From: Pseudoduganella lutea
GTDB lineage: Bacteria > Pseudomonadota > Gammaproteobacteria > Burkholderiales > Burkholderiaceae_D
Direction: 5' to 3'
Assembly: GCF_004209755.1 (NCBI RefSeq)
Contig: NZ_CP035913.1
Location: forward strand, 1,054,001-1,118,000
Length of the DNA: 64,000 nt
The position numbers and the translations under genes were made by a program. This document shows, piece after piece, positions 7,963-14,965 of the stretch. The notes below the pieces were generated by a model. The model was not told the DNA's origin. It was given only the letters and a program-made list of their open reading frames with translations, and ran no database searches. Numbering within the stretch: the first letter of the stretch is position 1; the number at the start of each line of letters is the position of its first letter.

Positions 7963-8265
7963 TTATTTGCGACCCAGGATCACGCCGGCCAGCAGGCCGA
8001 TGCCGGCCGCGACGGCGATCGAACGCCAAGGATTTTCCTTGACGTACACATCCGTGGTTGCGGCGACCTGCTTGCCGGTTTCAACTGCCTTGACTTGTGC
8101 ATCCTGGGCTTTGGCCAGTGCCGAATCCAGCGCGCGCATACCGCGGCCGCGCAGTTCTTCCGCCTTTTCGCCAGTCAGTGCGGTGGCGGCAGTGAACAGG
8201 GCTTGTGCGTCTTTGACCAGGGTTTTCACGTCGTTGTTGACGGTACTGATGTTATTTTCCAGCAT
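7963..8265 (-). CDS. DUF883 family protein (YqjD/ElaB-like ribosome-associated)
   Basis: A 100-residue protein. It has a long helical N-terminal part (VKTLVKDAQALFTAATALTG), then the conserved ENPWRSIAVAAGIGLLAGVILGRK C-terminus, a single membrane anchor diagnostic of the YqjD/ElaB/YgaM family. In E. coli these RpoS-dependent proteins tether ribosomes to the inner membrane in stationary phase. First gene of a three-gene leftward operon. AAGGAG precedes the ATG. Confidence 0.9.
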   Translation of the reverse strand: MLENNISTVNNDVKTLVKDAQALFTAATALTGEKAEELRGRGMRALDSALAKAQDAQVKAVETGKQVAATTDVYVKENPWRSIAVAAGIGLLAGVILGRK

Positions 8266-8315
8266 GATTAAAGCTCCTTTTCACAGTGTTGAGTATCAAC
8301 TTTACAACGGCATGC

Positions 8316-8852
8316 TCATTCGAGCAAATCGCGCATATCGTCCGCGTGCTCTTCTTCCTCGGCCATGATCTTGACGAGCAACTGCTTCGTCACGGGATCG
8401 GTGTCGCCGATCTGTTCGATCATCTGCCGGTAGGCTTCGATCGCCACGCGCTCGGCAATCAGGTTGGCGCGCACCATCGATTGCACTTCCAGCGATTCAT
8501 CGTATTCGGCATGGCTGCGTTCGTGCAGCGTGGCCGGGTTGTAGTCGGGGGCGCCGTTCAGTTGCACGATGCGCTCGGCCAGCCAGTCGGCATGCTTTTC
8601 TTCTTCACCGGCGTGCTCGAGGAACTCGGCCTTGACGGCCGCGTTGTTCTTGCCGCTGACGGTGTAGTAATGCCGCTTGTAGCGGTTGATGCAGACGAGC
8701 TCGGTTGCGAGCGCGTCGTTCAGCATCTTCAGCACGGCTTCTCGGTCGCCCTTGTAGCCTGCCGTGACCGGGCCGTCCGACAGGTTCTGTGCGGCGGCGC
8801 GGATGGCCGCGGTATCGATACCGCTGGCCTGGGTGGGGGTCGTTTCGGACAT
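8316..8852 (-). CDS. Ferritin-like diiron protein (bacterioferritin-type)
   Basis: A 178-residue four-helix-bundle protein. Candidate diiron ligands are all present: Glu51 (ATELVC), the Glu83-85/His87 cluster (GEEEKHADW), Glu134 (AERVAIEAY) and Glu168/His169 (EEEEHADDM). The order E, ExxH, E, ExxH is that of ferritin/bacterioferritin. No clear heme-binding methionine can be assigned. Members store iron or protect from peroxide. Last gene of a leftward trio with two DUF4398-type lipoproteins, 19 bases after the OmpA-like gene, consistent with an envelope-stress role. Confidence 0.85.
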   Translation of the reverse strand: MSETTPTQASGIDTAAIRAAAQNLSDGPVTAGYKGDREAVLKMLNDALATELVCINRYKRHYYTVSGKNNAAVKAEFLEHAGEEEKHADWLAERIVQLNGAPDYNPATLHERSHAEYDESLEVQSMVRANLIAERVAIEAYRQMIEQIGDTDPVTKQLLVKIMAEEEEHADDMRDLLE

Positions 8853-8871
8853 GGTGTTCCTTCCTGTGTAA

Positions 8872-9801
8872 TCAGCGACGCGCCTGGATCGGCTTGCCCG
8901 GTTCGGACAGCACGATCTCGACGCGGCGGTTCAACTGGCGGTCGCCAGCCGATTCATTGCCGGCGACCGGATAGGCTTCGCCGTAGCCCCGCACTTCGAC
9001 GCGCGAGCGGTCGATGCCCGCCTGCGACAGCGCGCTGCGCACCGCTTCGGCGCGGCGCTGCGACAGTTCCAGGTTGTGGGCCGTGGAACCGGTGCTGTCG
9101 GTGAAACCTTCGATCAGCACGGTGCGATCCATGTTCTCGCGCAGCACGGTGGCCAGCTTCTGCACGGTGGCTTGTCCGCCCGACGTGAGCACGGCCTGGT
9201 CGACGTTGAACAGCACGTCGCCCAGCGTGATGATGGTGCCGCGCTCGGTCTGCTTGGCCTGCAGTTCGGCCAGTTGCGCAGCCAGCGCCTGGTTCTGCTG
9301 CTGCGCATTCTGCGTGGCGGCGTTGGCCTGCTCGGCGCGGGCACGGGCCGCTTCGGCCTCGGCCTGCGCCTTCTCGGCGGAGCGCTTGGCAGCCTCGGCT
9401 TCGACGGTACGGGCTTCCAGGCGCACCTGGTCGCGCTGCTGCGCCGCCTGCTTCAGGTCCACTTCCGCCTTGCGGGCACGCGCCACTTCCTGGGCGGTGG
9501 CGATCTTCTGCTTGGCGACATAGGCCAGCTGGTCGACCTTCTCGATTTTCTCGCGTTCGCTGGCCGCGTTGTTGGCCGCGTTCAGCGCCGCGGTCGCTTC
9601 ATTGAATTCGCGCACCGCATACTGCGACACGGCGCTATTGCTCTGTGCCGCCGAGTAATCGCTGCGGGCCTGGTCCAGCGTGCTCGTGGTCAGCGGCGCG
9701 GAGCTGCACGCGGACAGTGCGATCGCCAGCGACAGCACGATGGGCGTCAGCTTGCTTTTCAGTGGGCTGTAGATGGCGCTATGGGTTGAGCTATTACGCA
9801 T
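8872..9801 (-). CDS. OmpA family lipoprotein with DUF4398 N-terminus
   Basis: A 309-residue lipoprotein with lipobox LSACS (Cys near residue 32). A DUF4398-like helical region follows (DQARSDYSAAQSN). A long Ala/Glu/Gln coiled coil covers about residues 95-185. An OmpA peptidoglycan-binding domain (about 190-305) has IEGFTDSTGS and NRRVEIVL intact. The coiled coil would span the periplasm. It follows the DUF4398 gene at 12 bases and precedes the ferritin-like gene at 19 bases. GGAGG lies upstream of the ATG. A second OmpA lipoprotein with a different N-terminus is at 13568-14263. Confidence 0.9.
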   Translation of the reverse strand: MRNSSTHSAIYSPLKSKLTPIVLSLAIALSACSSAPLTTSTLDQARSDYSAAQSNSAVSQYAVREFNEATAALNAANNAASEREKIEKVDQLAYVAKQKIATAQEVARARKAEVDLKQAAQQRDQVRLEARTVEAEAAKRSAEKAQAEAEAARARAEQANAATQNAQQQNQALAAQLAELQAKQTERGTIITLGDVLFNVDQAVLTSGGQATVQKLATVLRENMDRTVLIEGFTDSTGSTAHNLELSQRRAEAVRSALSQAGIDRSRVEVRGYGEAYPVAGNESAGDRQLNRRVEIVLSEPGKPIQARR

Positions 9802-9813
9802 GTTGCTCCTCCT

Positions 9814-10191
9814 TTACTGGTTGGCGCTGTTGGCGCGGTCGAGCTCTTCGCGCAGCACGCGCACGTTATCCTGTACCGCGGTGGCTGCGCTGGTCGCCTT
9901 GGCGGAGGTTGCCTTGCTCTGGGCCAGCTTTGCATCGGCTTCAGCCTGCTGCGCGAGGTCGCGCGCCAGCTTGTAGTCCTTGTCGGCCAGGGCGCGGCTG
10001 GCTTGCTGCATCTTTTCACGGGCAGCCAGCAGTTCCGCCGGGGCCAGGTCGGCAGCGCCAGCCTGTGCGGCGTTTTCCACGGCGGCGCGCGAAACGGCGA
10101 CTTCCGCAGTGGCGGGGGTTTTCTGGCTGGCGCATGCCGACAGCAGCGCTGCGGCGGCAAGCAACATCGGGGCGGTGTAACGAGGGCTCAT
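9814..10191 (-). CDS. DUF4398 domain lipoprotein
   Basis: A 125-residue lipoprotein with lipobox LLSACAS (Cys near residue 20) and a helical mature part rich in Ala, Lys and Gln (AAREKMQQASRALADKDYKL). This is typical of DUF4398 proteins that pair with OmpA-type partners. It is the first gene of the three-gene leftward operon; its helical region resembles the N-terminal part of the protein encoded next. A GAGGAGAAA ribosome binding site is present. No enzymatic motif. Confidence 0.85.
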   Translation of the reverse strand: MSPRYTAPMLLAAAALLSACASQKTPATAEVAVSRAAVENAAQAGAADLAPAELLAAREKMQQASRALADKDYKLARDLAQQAEADAKLAQSKATSAKATSAATAVQDNVRVLREELDRANSANQ

Positions 10192-10490
10192 TCTTTTTCT
10201 CCTCTGGTTGAGAGTATCCGTGTGAATGCACGGAACATAGTGACTTTATAGCCGAACGGACAACATCTTCTCGGTACGCTGCCGCACATAAGTCCTTATC
10301 ACCGAAGCAATTGGGCGCATGTGACAACAATAAACAGACAACGTTGCGGAAGTGACAAGGTTAAACACTCATGCAACAACGTAACAAATCGTTACTGCGT
10401 GCGTTCGCGAACAGTTCGGTTTATACGGTTTTCTTAAGCTGGCCCCATCGGTGCGGAAACACGCCGCGCCTTTCAAACGAGGAGCGAGCC
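10192..10490. other. Divergent intergenic region
   Basis: This separates the leftward DUF4398/OmpA/ferritin operon from the rightward BON gene. It contains TCCGTG-N6-CACGGA near 10218-10235. A weak relative of the CTGTACG/CGTACAG motif lies near 10395-10416 (right half GCGAACAG, the same as in the site at 12902). I see no gene in it. Confidence 0.4.
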
Positions 10491-10802
10491 ATGAACAACC
10501 TGACTTCCCCGACGACTGTCCTGTCCGGCATGGTGCTGGCAATGCTGGTGGCCTGCGCATCGGTCGATGTGTCGCCCCCGGCCAGTGTGGAAATGAGCGA
10601 CAGCACGTTGACCACGAATGTGCGGTCCAGCCTGGCAAGCCAGCCCGGCCTGAACCCGGCGGACATCATGGTCGAGGCCTATGACGGCGAAGTTCGCCTG
10701 TCGGGCTTTGCCGCCAGCGCCGACGAGGCGGAAAAGGCGGTGGCCGCAGCACGCAGCATCACGGGCGTGAAAGTCGTCAGGAACGACCTGAAGGTCAAGT
10801 AA
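10491..10802 (+). CDS. BON domain lipoprotein
   Basis: A 103-residue protein with a signal ending in the lipobox LVACAS (Cys near residue 20) and one BON domain. The domain runs from LTTNVRSSLASQP, through a central VEAYDGEVRLSGFA strand pair, to VKVVRNDLKVK. Paralogue of the protein at 3491-3805. The start at 10491 follows GAGGAG at good spacing; a longer reading frame upstream has no support. Probably an envelope-stress protein like OsmY, by family. Confidence 0.85.
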   Translation: MNNLTSPTTVLSGMVLAMLVACASVDVSPPASVEMSDSTLTTNVRSSLASQPGLNPADIMVEAYDGEVRLSGFAASADEAEKAVAAARSITGVKVVRNDLKVK

Positions 10803-10877
10803 AGGCAGTCCAGGCCACCGCTGCGAAGTGGCGGGCCGCTCCGGCAACCCGCTGGACAACTTATGAAGGAGTGCATC

Positions 10878-11099
10878 ATGAACATCAAGCAAATCGCCAT
10901 GCGCGCCACCATCGTGGCTTCGGTACTGGGCCTGTCGGCCTGCGCCAATATGTCCGCACAGGACCGTAACACCGCGATCGGCGCCGGCGTCGGCGCAGTG
11001 GCGGGCTCCGCCCTGTCCGGCGGTTCCGCGCTGGGCACCGTGGGTGGTGCCGCCGTGGGTGGCGTGATCGGCAACCAGGTCAGCAAGCCTACCCGCTGA
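10878..11099 (+). CDS. Small glycine-zipper lipoprotein (OsmB-like)
   Basis: A 73-residue lipoprotein with lipobox LSACAN (Cys near 22). A Gly/Ala zipper (AIGAGVGAVAGSALSGG and GGAAVGGVIGNQV) fills most of the mature protein, as in OsmB. The ATG at 10878 is chosen because the AAGGAG site at 10864-10869 precedes it. An in-frame ATG at 10863 overlaps that site and is unlikely. It lies 75 bases after the BON gene and ends at a clear terminator. Its N-terminal ACANM.S..DR.TA pattern matches the OmpA lipoprotein at 13568. Confidence 0.85.
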   Translation: MNIKQIAMRATIVASVLGLSACANMSAQDRNTAIGAGVGAVAGSALSGGSALGTVGGAAVGGVIGNQVSKPTR

Positions 11100-11124
11100 T
11101 CCCGTCATCGTTTTGGCCAACAGG

Positions 11125-11150
11125 AACGGAGCCATGTGCTCCGTTTTTTT
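11125..11150 (+). terminator. Rho-independent terminator
   Basis: A perfect 8-bp stem AACGGAGC/GCTCCGTT with a 5-base loop and a run of seven T, 25 bases after the OsmB-like stop. Confidence 0.9.
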
Positions 11151-11348
11151 ATGGGCGCTGTTCGCGTAAAGTGGTCATTGTGGCGGGCAGCGTGGGGCCG
11201 TCCGGACCGGGTTCGCAGAGCAATACGCACGGCGGCTTCGACAACGATCCGGTGACGGTGAACGCGGTCATGCAGGTGATCCTCGGCGACGTGCCGGCGC
11301 CTGGTCACGACGCGGGATCTGGAGTTCCAAGCCGCGGCAGGCGACCCG

Positions 11349-12116
11349 CTAGACGAACACCGTGCCCATGCCGATCGCGCCGTTTTCCTTCACCAGCTCG
11401 TAGCACCGGCAGGAGACGGCTTCCAGCCCGGCCGAATCGAGGATCTCGATATTGCCGCGGCTGTACGTGATCAGCTTCTGGTTCTGCAGCGCGCTGGCGG
11501 CCTTCGTGACGCCGACGCGCCGCACCCCGAGGGCATGCGCGAGGAATTCATGCGTGAGGTGGAATTTCTCGGACTGGAGCCGGTCGCGCGTGATCAGCAG
11601 CGAGCGCGCGAGCCGCGCTTCCAGCACGTGGAAGCGGCTGCACACGGCGATCTGGATGGCCTGCGACAGCAACGTATCGGTATAGCGGTGCAGCAGGTGC
11701 TGCAACGACTCCATGCGGGCGAATTCGGTGCGGAAGGCTTCGGCGCGCATGCGCTGCACGGTACCGGCGCGCTGCACCACGGCGCGCACCTGCGCCTGCC
11801 GGTGGCCCAGCGCGGCCGAGGCGCCGATCATGCCTTCGCGGCCGACGGATCCCACCTCGAGCGTCATCCTGCCTTCCGCCACGGCCAGCAGCGACACGAG
11901 CGCGTCGATGGGAAAGTAGATATACGTGATCGGCTGGCCGGGTTCATACAGCACCTCGCCCACGTCGGCTTCGACCGTCTCGCACAAGGCCTCGATCTGG
12001 GCGAAGTCTTCTTCCGGCAAGCTCGCCATCAGGCGATTGCTCACCTGCGGCGGCGGCGCGGGATTGCTGTGCGCGGTGTCGAAATACAGGTTCATATTGG
12101 TCTGATGGGTTGGCAT
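11349..12116 (-). CDS. Crp/Fnr family transcriptional regulator
   Basis: A 255-residue regulator. An N-terminal cyclic-nucleotide-binding-like beta-roll (about residues 40-140: DVGEVLYEPGQPITYIYF, then VGSVGREGMIG) is followed by a long dimerisation helix and a Crp-type winged helix-turn-helix. The recognition segment is LTHEFLAHALGVRRVGVTKA. The roll lacks the Arg-Ser pair of true cAMP binders, so the ligand is unknown. The HTH region resembles Crp/Fnr proteins common in Rhizobiales and Burkholderiales. Start at 12116 is a choice; ATG 12095 is possible. A match to the shared palindrome (12158-12179) lies in its own promoter, suggesting autoregulation. Confidence 0.85.
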   Translation of the reverse strand: MPTHQTNMNLYFDTAHSNPAPPPQVSNRLMASLPEEDFAQIEALCETVEADVGEVLYEPGQPITYIYFPIDALVSLLAVAEGRMTLEVGSVGREGMIGASAALGHRQAQVRAVVQRAGTVQRMRAEAFRTEFARMESLQHLLHRYTDTLLSQAIQIAVCSRFHVLEARLARSLLITRDRLQSEKFHLTHEFLAHALGVRRVGVTKAASALQNQKLITYSRGNIEILDSAGLEAVSCRCYELVKENGAIGMGTVFV

Positions 12117-12157
12117 GTGCACATCTGGTAAAGAGGTTAACGATTCATTACAGAGGT

Positions 12158-12179
12158 GTATGTACGGTGACGCACGGAA
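12158..12179. promoter_or_regulatory. Candidate Crp/Fnr-type operator in the regulator's own promoter
   Basis: GTATGTACGG-TG-ACGCACGGAA matches 7 of 10 positions in each half of the perfect site at 4521-4546, with the same two-base centre. It lies between the divergent crp/fnr-like gene (start 12116) and the membrane-anchored protein gene (start 12252). Confidence 0.5.
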
Positions 12180-12251
12180 TACCCTCCGGCACGGCGGGAC
12201 AATCGATTCACCGTGCCAGCTTTGGCCGTCACACACAAAAAAGGACTCGAC

Positions 12252-12845
12252 ATGAATCACCCCAGCACTCCTCCCACCAAGCAGAACAAGCCTGCGTTCG
12301 CCATCATCGTGGCCATCGTGCTGATCCTCTTTGCCGGCGTCGGCCTTGCTGCCTTGATGGGCTGGCTGCCTTCCACGTCGCAGGCCGGCCGGCCAAGCGA
12401 TATGGTGACGCCGCCCACCGAACAACTGGTCAAGGCAACGGATGCCGCGCCAACGGGCGCCACGCAATCGAGCCAGTACACGGCCGATGCCGGCACCGTG
12501 GGCAACCAGCCGGTCACGTCCGGCACTGCCGCTGCCGGCAGCACCGGCGGCTCCAATGACGCGAAGGCGCCCCCCGGCCAGGAACCGGGCAAGCCCGTCT
12601 GCGCGAACTGCGGTGTCGTGGAAACCGTCAACGGCCAGTCCAGGTTTGCCAACGACAACAAGGACGGCACGACGCCAGGCGCCGCGGTGGACAACAAGAT
12701 CGAAAGCAACAAGAAGGATTCGAAGCGCTACGACATCGTCGTGCGCATGCACGACGGCCAGCTGCGCACCGTGCAGACCAACCAGGTCATCTGGCGCCCC
12801 GGCGACCAGGTCAAGATCGAGGGCGACAAGCTGCTCTCGCGCTGA
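12252..12845 (+). CDS. Membrane-anchored protein with SlyB-like C-terminal tail
   Basis: A 197-residue protein. One transmembrane helix lies near residues 16-40 (FAIIVAIVLILFAGVGLAAL). A low-complexity Thr/Gly/Ala periplasmic stretch follows, then a CANCG motif near residue 118. A C-terminal strand region (YDIVVRMHDGQLRTVQT, then GDQVKIEGDKLLSR) is similar to the tail of the glycine-zipper lipoprotein at 4699. The CANCGVVETV motif is usual in glycine-zipper proteins just before the zipper; here the zipper itself is missing. Start at 12252; an upstream in-frame ATG at 12213 precedes the AAAGGA site and is rejected. The candidate operator is 73 bases upstream. Confidence 0.8.
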   Translation: MNHPSTPPTKQNKPAFAIIVAIVLILFAGVGLAALMGWLPSTSQAGRPSDMVTPPTEQLVKATDAAPTGATQSSQYTADAGTVGNQPVTSGTAAAGSTGGSNDAKAPPGQEPGKPVCANCGVVETVNGQSRFANDNKDGTTPGAAVDNKIESNKKDSKRYDIVVRMHDGQLRTVQTNQVIWRPGDQVKIEGDKLLSR

Positions 12846-12871
12846 TCCGCAGCCGTTGTTGTTTCGTTACA

Positions 12872-12899
12872 GCCCCGCCGCCGTGCGGGGCTTTTCTTT
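12872..12899 (+). terminator. Rho-independent terminator
   Basis: Stem GCCCCGC/GCGGGGC with a six-base loop followed by TTTTCTTT, 27 bases after the stop at 12845. Confidence 0.85.
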
Positions 12900-12901
12900 G
12901 G

Positions 12902-12923
12902 CTCTGTCTGCCAGCGAACAGAA
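12902..12923. promoter_or_regulatory. Candidate Crp/Fnr-type operator
   Basis: CTCTGTCTGC-CA-GCGAACAGAA matches the 4521-4546 site at 7/10 and 9/10 positions with identical spacing. It lies 63 bases before the small membrane protein gene at 12986. Confidence 0.5.
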
Positions 12924-12985
12924 TCTGCCGATGAGCGACCCCGACAATGAATACAAGCGCCACCGGGGCGCACGGGGAGAACGAC

Positions 12986-13204
12986 ATGAACAGATTGCTG
13001 TGGGGCTGGCTGATCGCCGCGGGCTTGCTGCTGGCGCGGATCGCGCACATCGAACTCGGTTCCGGGGAACCGGCAGCGGCCGGCACGGCCGGGCCGCAAC
13101 TGACGGTACTGGTCATGCTGACGGGCGGGCTGCTGATCGGCCTGATCGGCATCACGGGCCTGCTTGGCTTGCTGGGATGGGTGCCGCGGCCCGGGCGTAA
13201 ATGA
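12986..13204 (+). CDS. Small two-helix membrane protein, function unknown
   Basis: A 72-residue peptide with two hydrophobic helices (LLWGWLIAAGLLLARIAHI and a Gly/Leu-rich LTVLVMLTGGLLIGLIGI segment) and a basic C-terminus. The ATG at 12986 follows GGGGAGA at correct spacing; a longer frame from 12947 has no ribosome binding site. I do not recognise a family. Both flanks carry copies of the shared operator-like palindrome, so it is likely co-regulated with the stress genes around it. Confidence 0.65.
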   Translation: MNRLLWGWLIAAGLLLARIAHIELGSGEPAAAGTAGPQLTVLVMLTGGLLIGLIGITGLLGLLGWVPRPGRK

Positions 13205-13216
13205 AAAAATGACAAA

Positions 13217-13238
13217 CTTCGTACGGCACCGTACAGAA
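13217..13238. promoter_or_regulatory. Candidate Crp/Fnr-type operator
   Basis: CTTCGTACGG-CA-CCGTACAGAA; the core GTACGGCACCGTAC is a perfect palindrome except for the central CA. The right half matches the 4521-4546 site at 9/10. It lies 81 bases upstream of the lmo0937-type gene. Confidence 0.6.
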
Positions 13239-13318
13239 GACCGCGATGGTCAATCGCATAATGTAATCCATGACGGCGCGAGCCCGAATACATAAACTTG
13301 AGACGAGAGGACACGATC

Positions 13319-13465
13319 ATGCTCTATACCATTGCGGTAGTACTTATCATTCTTTGGCTGCTTGGCCTGGTGACCTCCTACACCATCGGCGGCTTCATCC
13401 ACATCCTGCTGGTCGTTGCCGTCATCATGATCCTGCTGCGTCTGATCAGTGGACGAGGCCTGTAG
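13319..13465 (+). CDS. lmo0937 family small membrane protein
   Basis: A 48-residue peptide: MLYTIAVVLIILWLLGLVTS, a Tyr-Thr-Ile-Gly-Gly turn, then IHILLVVAVIMILLRLISGR. Length, the two helices and the glycine turn match the lmo0937 family of tiny membrane proteins, whose function is unknown. A GAGAGGA site precedes the ATG. A perfect terminator follows 19 bases after the stop, so it is a single-gene transcript. A strong candidate operator is 81 bases upstream. Confidence 0.85.
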   Translation: MLYTIAVVLIILWLLGLVTSYTIGGFIHILLVVAVIMILLRLISGRGL

Positions 13466-13484
13466 CGTTGACGGGCACCGAGGC

Positions 13485-13516
13485 GGCGCTGCATAGCTTG
13501 CAGCGCCGTTTTGTTT
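13485..13516 (+). terminator. Rho-independent terminator
   Basis: Perfect 9-bp stem GGCGCTGCA/TGCAGCGCC, five-base loop, followed by GTTTTGTTTT. Confidence 0.9.
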
Positions 13517-13567
13517 TGAGGCGTCAGTCTCGACGCACTAGAATGCGAATACAAGGAGGATAAAACC

Positions 13568-14263
13568 ATGAATATTTCCCTGAACATTTCCGGTGTGGCA
13601 CGCAAGGCCGTGGCTGTTACCGTCGCCGCGGCGATGACCGTGGGCGCCACCGGTTGCGCCAATATGGATTCAACGGACCGCGGCACCGCCACCGGTGCCG
13701 GCGTCGGCGCCGGCCTGGGCGCCATCCTGGGCGCGACCACGGGTGGTGGCGGTGGCGGCCGTGCCGCCGGCGGTGCCGTGCTGGGCGCGGCTGCCGGCGC
13801 GGTGGTCGGCAATATCTGGTCGAAGCGCATGGAAAGCCAGAAGCAGGCGATGGAACAAGCGACCAAGGGCACCGGCGTGCAGGTCTCGCAGACCGCCGAC
13901 AACCGGCTGCGCATGGAGATCCCGAGCGATATCTCGTTCGACACGAACCGCGCCGACATCAAGGACAACTTCCGCCCGATCCTGGACCGCTTCGCCACCA
14001 CGCTGAAGGAAAATCCGGCAACGACCGTGACGATCATCGGCCACACGGACAGCACGGGTTCCGATTCGGTCAACCAGCCGCTGTCGGTGGAGCGCGCTTC
14101 GCACACGCGCGACTACCTGGCTTCGCGCGGCGTATCGCCGACCCGCGTGGTCGTGGAAGGCCGCGGTGCGCGCGAGCCGATCGCGTCGAACGACGACAAC
14201 AGCGGCCGTGCCCGCAACCGCCGCGTGGAAATCTACGTGGCCGAGCCCGCACCCCGTTCCTGA
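13568..14263 (+). CDS. OmpA family lipoprotein with glycine-zipper N-terminus (YiaD-like)
   Basis: A 231-residue outer-membrane lipoprotein candidate. A signal with lipobox GATGCAN (Cys near residue 36) is followed by a glycine zipper (GAGVGAGLGAILGATTGGG, then GGAVLGAAAGAVVGNIW, about 45-85). A linker helix and a complete OmpA C-terminal domain follow (about 115-225; IIGHTDSTGS and NRRVEIYV). The architecture is that of YiaD. The zipper would sit in the membrane and the C-domain would bind peptidoglycan. AAGGAGG lies just upstream of the ATG. Followed by the DUF3617 gene after 14 bases. Confidence 0.9.
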   Translation: MNISLNISGVARKAVAVTVAAAMTVGATGCANMDSTDRGTATGAGVGAGLGAILGATTGGGGGGRAAGGAVLGAAAGAVVGNIWSKRMESQKQAMEQATKGTGVQVSQTADNRLRMEIPSDISFDTNRADIKDNFRPILDRFATTLKENPATTVTIIGHTDSTGSDSVNQPLSVERASHTRDYLASRGVSPTRVVVEGRGAREPIASNDDNSGRARNRRVEIYVAEPAPRS

Positions 14264-14277
14264 TCCGCGAGGCCGCC

Positions 14278-14820
14278 ATGCACACGTCACGCCTGCTTGC
14301 CGTGGTCATCTCCGCCGCCTGCGCGCAGGCGGCCCACGGCGCCGCGCTGAAACCGGGGCTGTGGGAAATGACCAGCAAGGTTGCCTCCGCCACGCCTGAA
14401 ACGATGCAGGCGCTGGCACTGGCCCAGCAGCAGATGGCCACGCTGCCGGCCGAGCAACGCCGCGCCATCGACCAGATGCTGGCCCGGCATGGCGTGACGA
14501 TGCAGCTGGCCGAGGGTGGCGGCGTCAAGGTCAATTTCTGCCTGACGAAGGAACAGGCGGCCAATCCACGGCTGCCATCCGGCCAGCCCGGCCAGTGCGA
14601 CACGACGCAGACGCCGGTACCCGGCGGCCTGAACATCACGTTCAAGTGCAACAAGCCCCCATCGTCCGGAAAAGGCCAGGTGATCTTCGAAGGCGACAGC
14701 GGCTATTCGATGCGCATGGATGTCGACAGCACCGTGCAGGGGCAAGCCCAGCAGATGACAGTGGAAAGCGCCGGGCGGTGGGTGACTGCGGACTGCGGCA
14801 GCACGTTGCCGGTGCAGTAG
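14278..14820 (+). CDS. DUF3617 family periplasmic protein
   Basis: A 180-residue secreted protein. The signal peptide ends in AAHGA, immediately followed by the family motif LKPGLWEMTSK. Four cysteines (CLTKE, GQCDTT, FKCNK, ADCGS) fit the disulphide pattern of DUF3617, and the GYSMRMDVDS strand is typical. The function of the family is unknown; it is common and often multi-copy in Burkholderiales and Sphingomonadales. The start at 14278 lies 14 bases after the OmpA lipoprotein stop with a weak GAGG site, suggesting translational coupling. Confidence 0.8.
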   Translation: MHTSRLLAVVISAACAQAAHGAALKPGLWEMTSKVASATPETMQALALAQQQMATLPAEQRRAIDQMLARHGVTMQLAEGGGVKVNFCLTKEQAANPRLPSGQPGQCDTTQTPVPGGLNITFKCNKPPSSGKGQVIFEGDSGYSMRMDVDSTVQGQAQQMTVESAGRWVTADCGSTLPVQ

Positions 14821-14869
14821 CCTTCGCGGCGTCAACGAGCCGCTACGCTTCACCGTTGGCCTATGCACA

Positions 14870-14926
14870 CCGGTGTCCGACACTATTTTCCGGGCGCTTT
14901 ATCCGGAAAATAGTGTCGGACACCGG
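14870..14926. repeat. 24-bp perfect inverted repeat of the GGTGTC-N-GACACC family
   Basis: Arms of 24 bases begin CCGGTGTCCGACACTATTTT and are exact complements around the loop GCGCTTTAT. It lies between the convergent DUF3617 and porin genes and is followed by TTTTCGC, so it may double as a terminator. Related elements are near 2.0, 19.9 and 63.2 kb. Confidence 0.85.
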
Positions 14927-14965
14927 TTTTCGCATGAGGCGCCCGAAAACCGTCCGACAACCGGT

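Noticed and set aside
11171..11348. GTG-started frame VVIVAGSVGPSGPGSQSNTH with GGFDNDPV
   Set aside because: The start of this frame looks protein-like, possibly the end of an alpha/beta hydrolase, but it has no ribosome binding site and loses coherence after about 45 codons. At most a relic.
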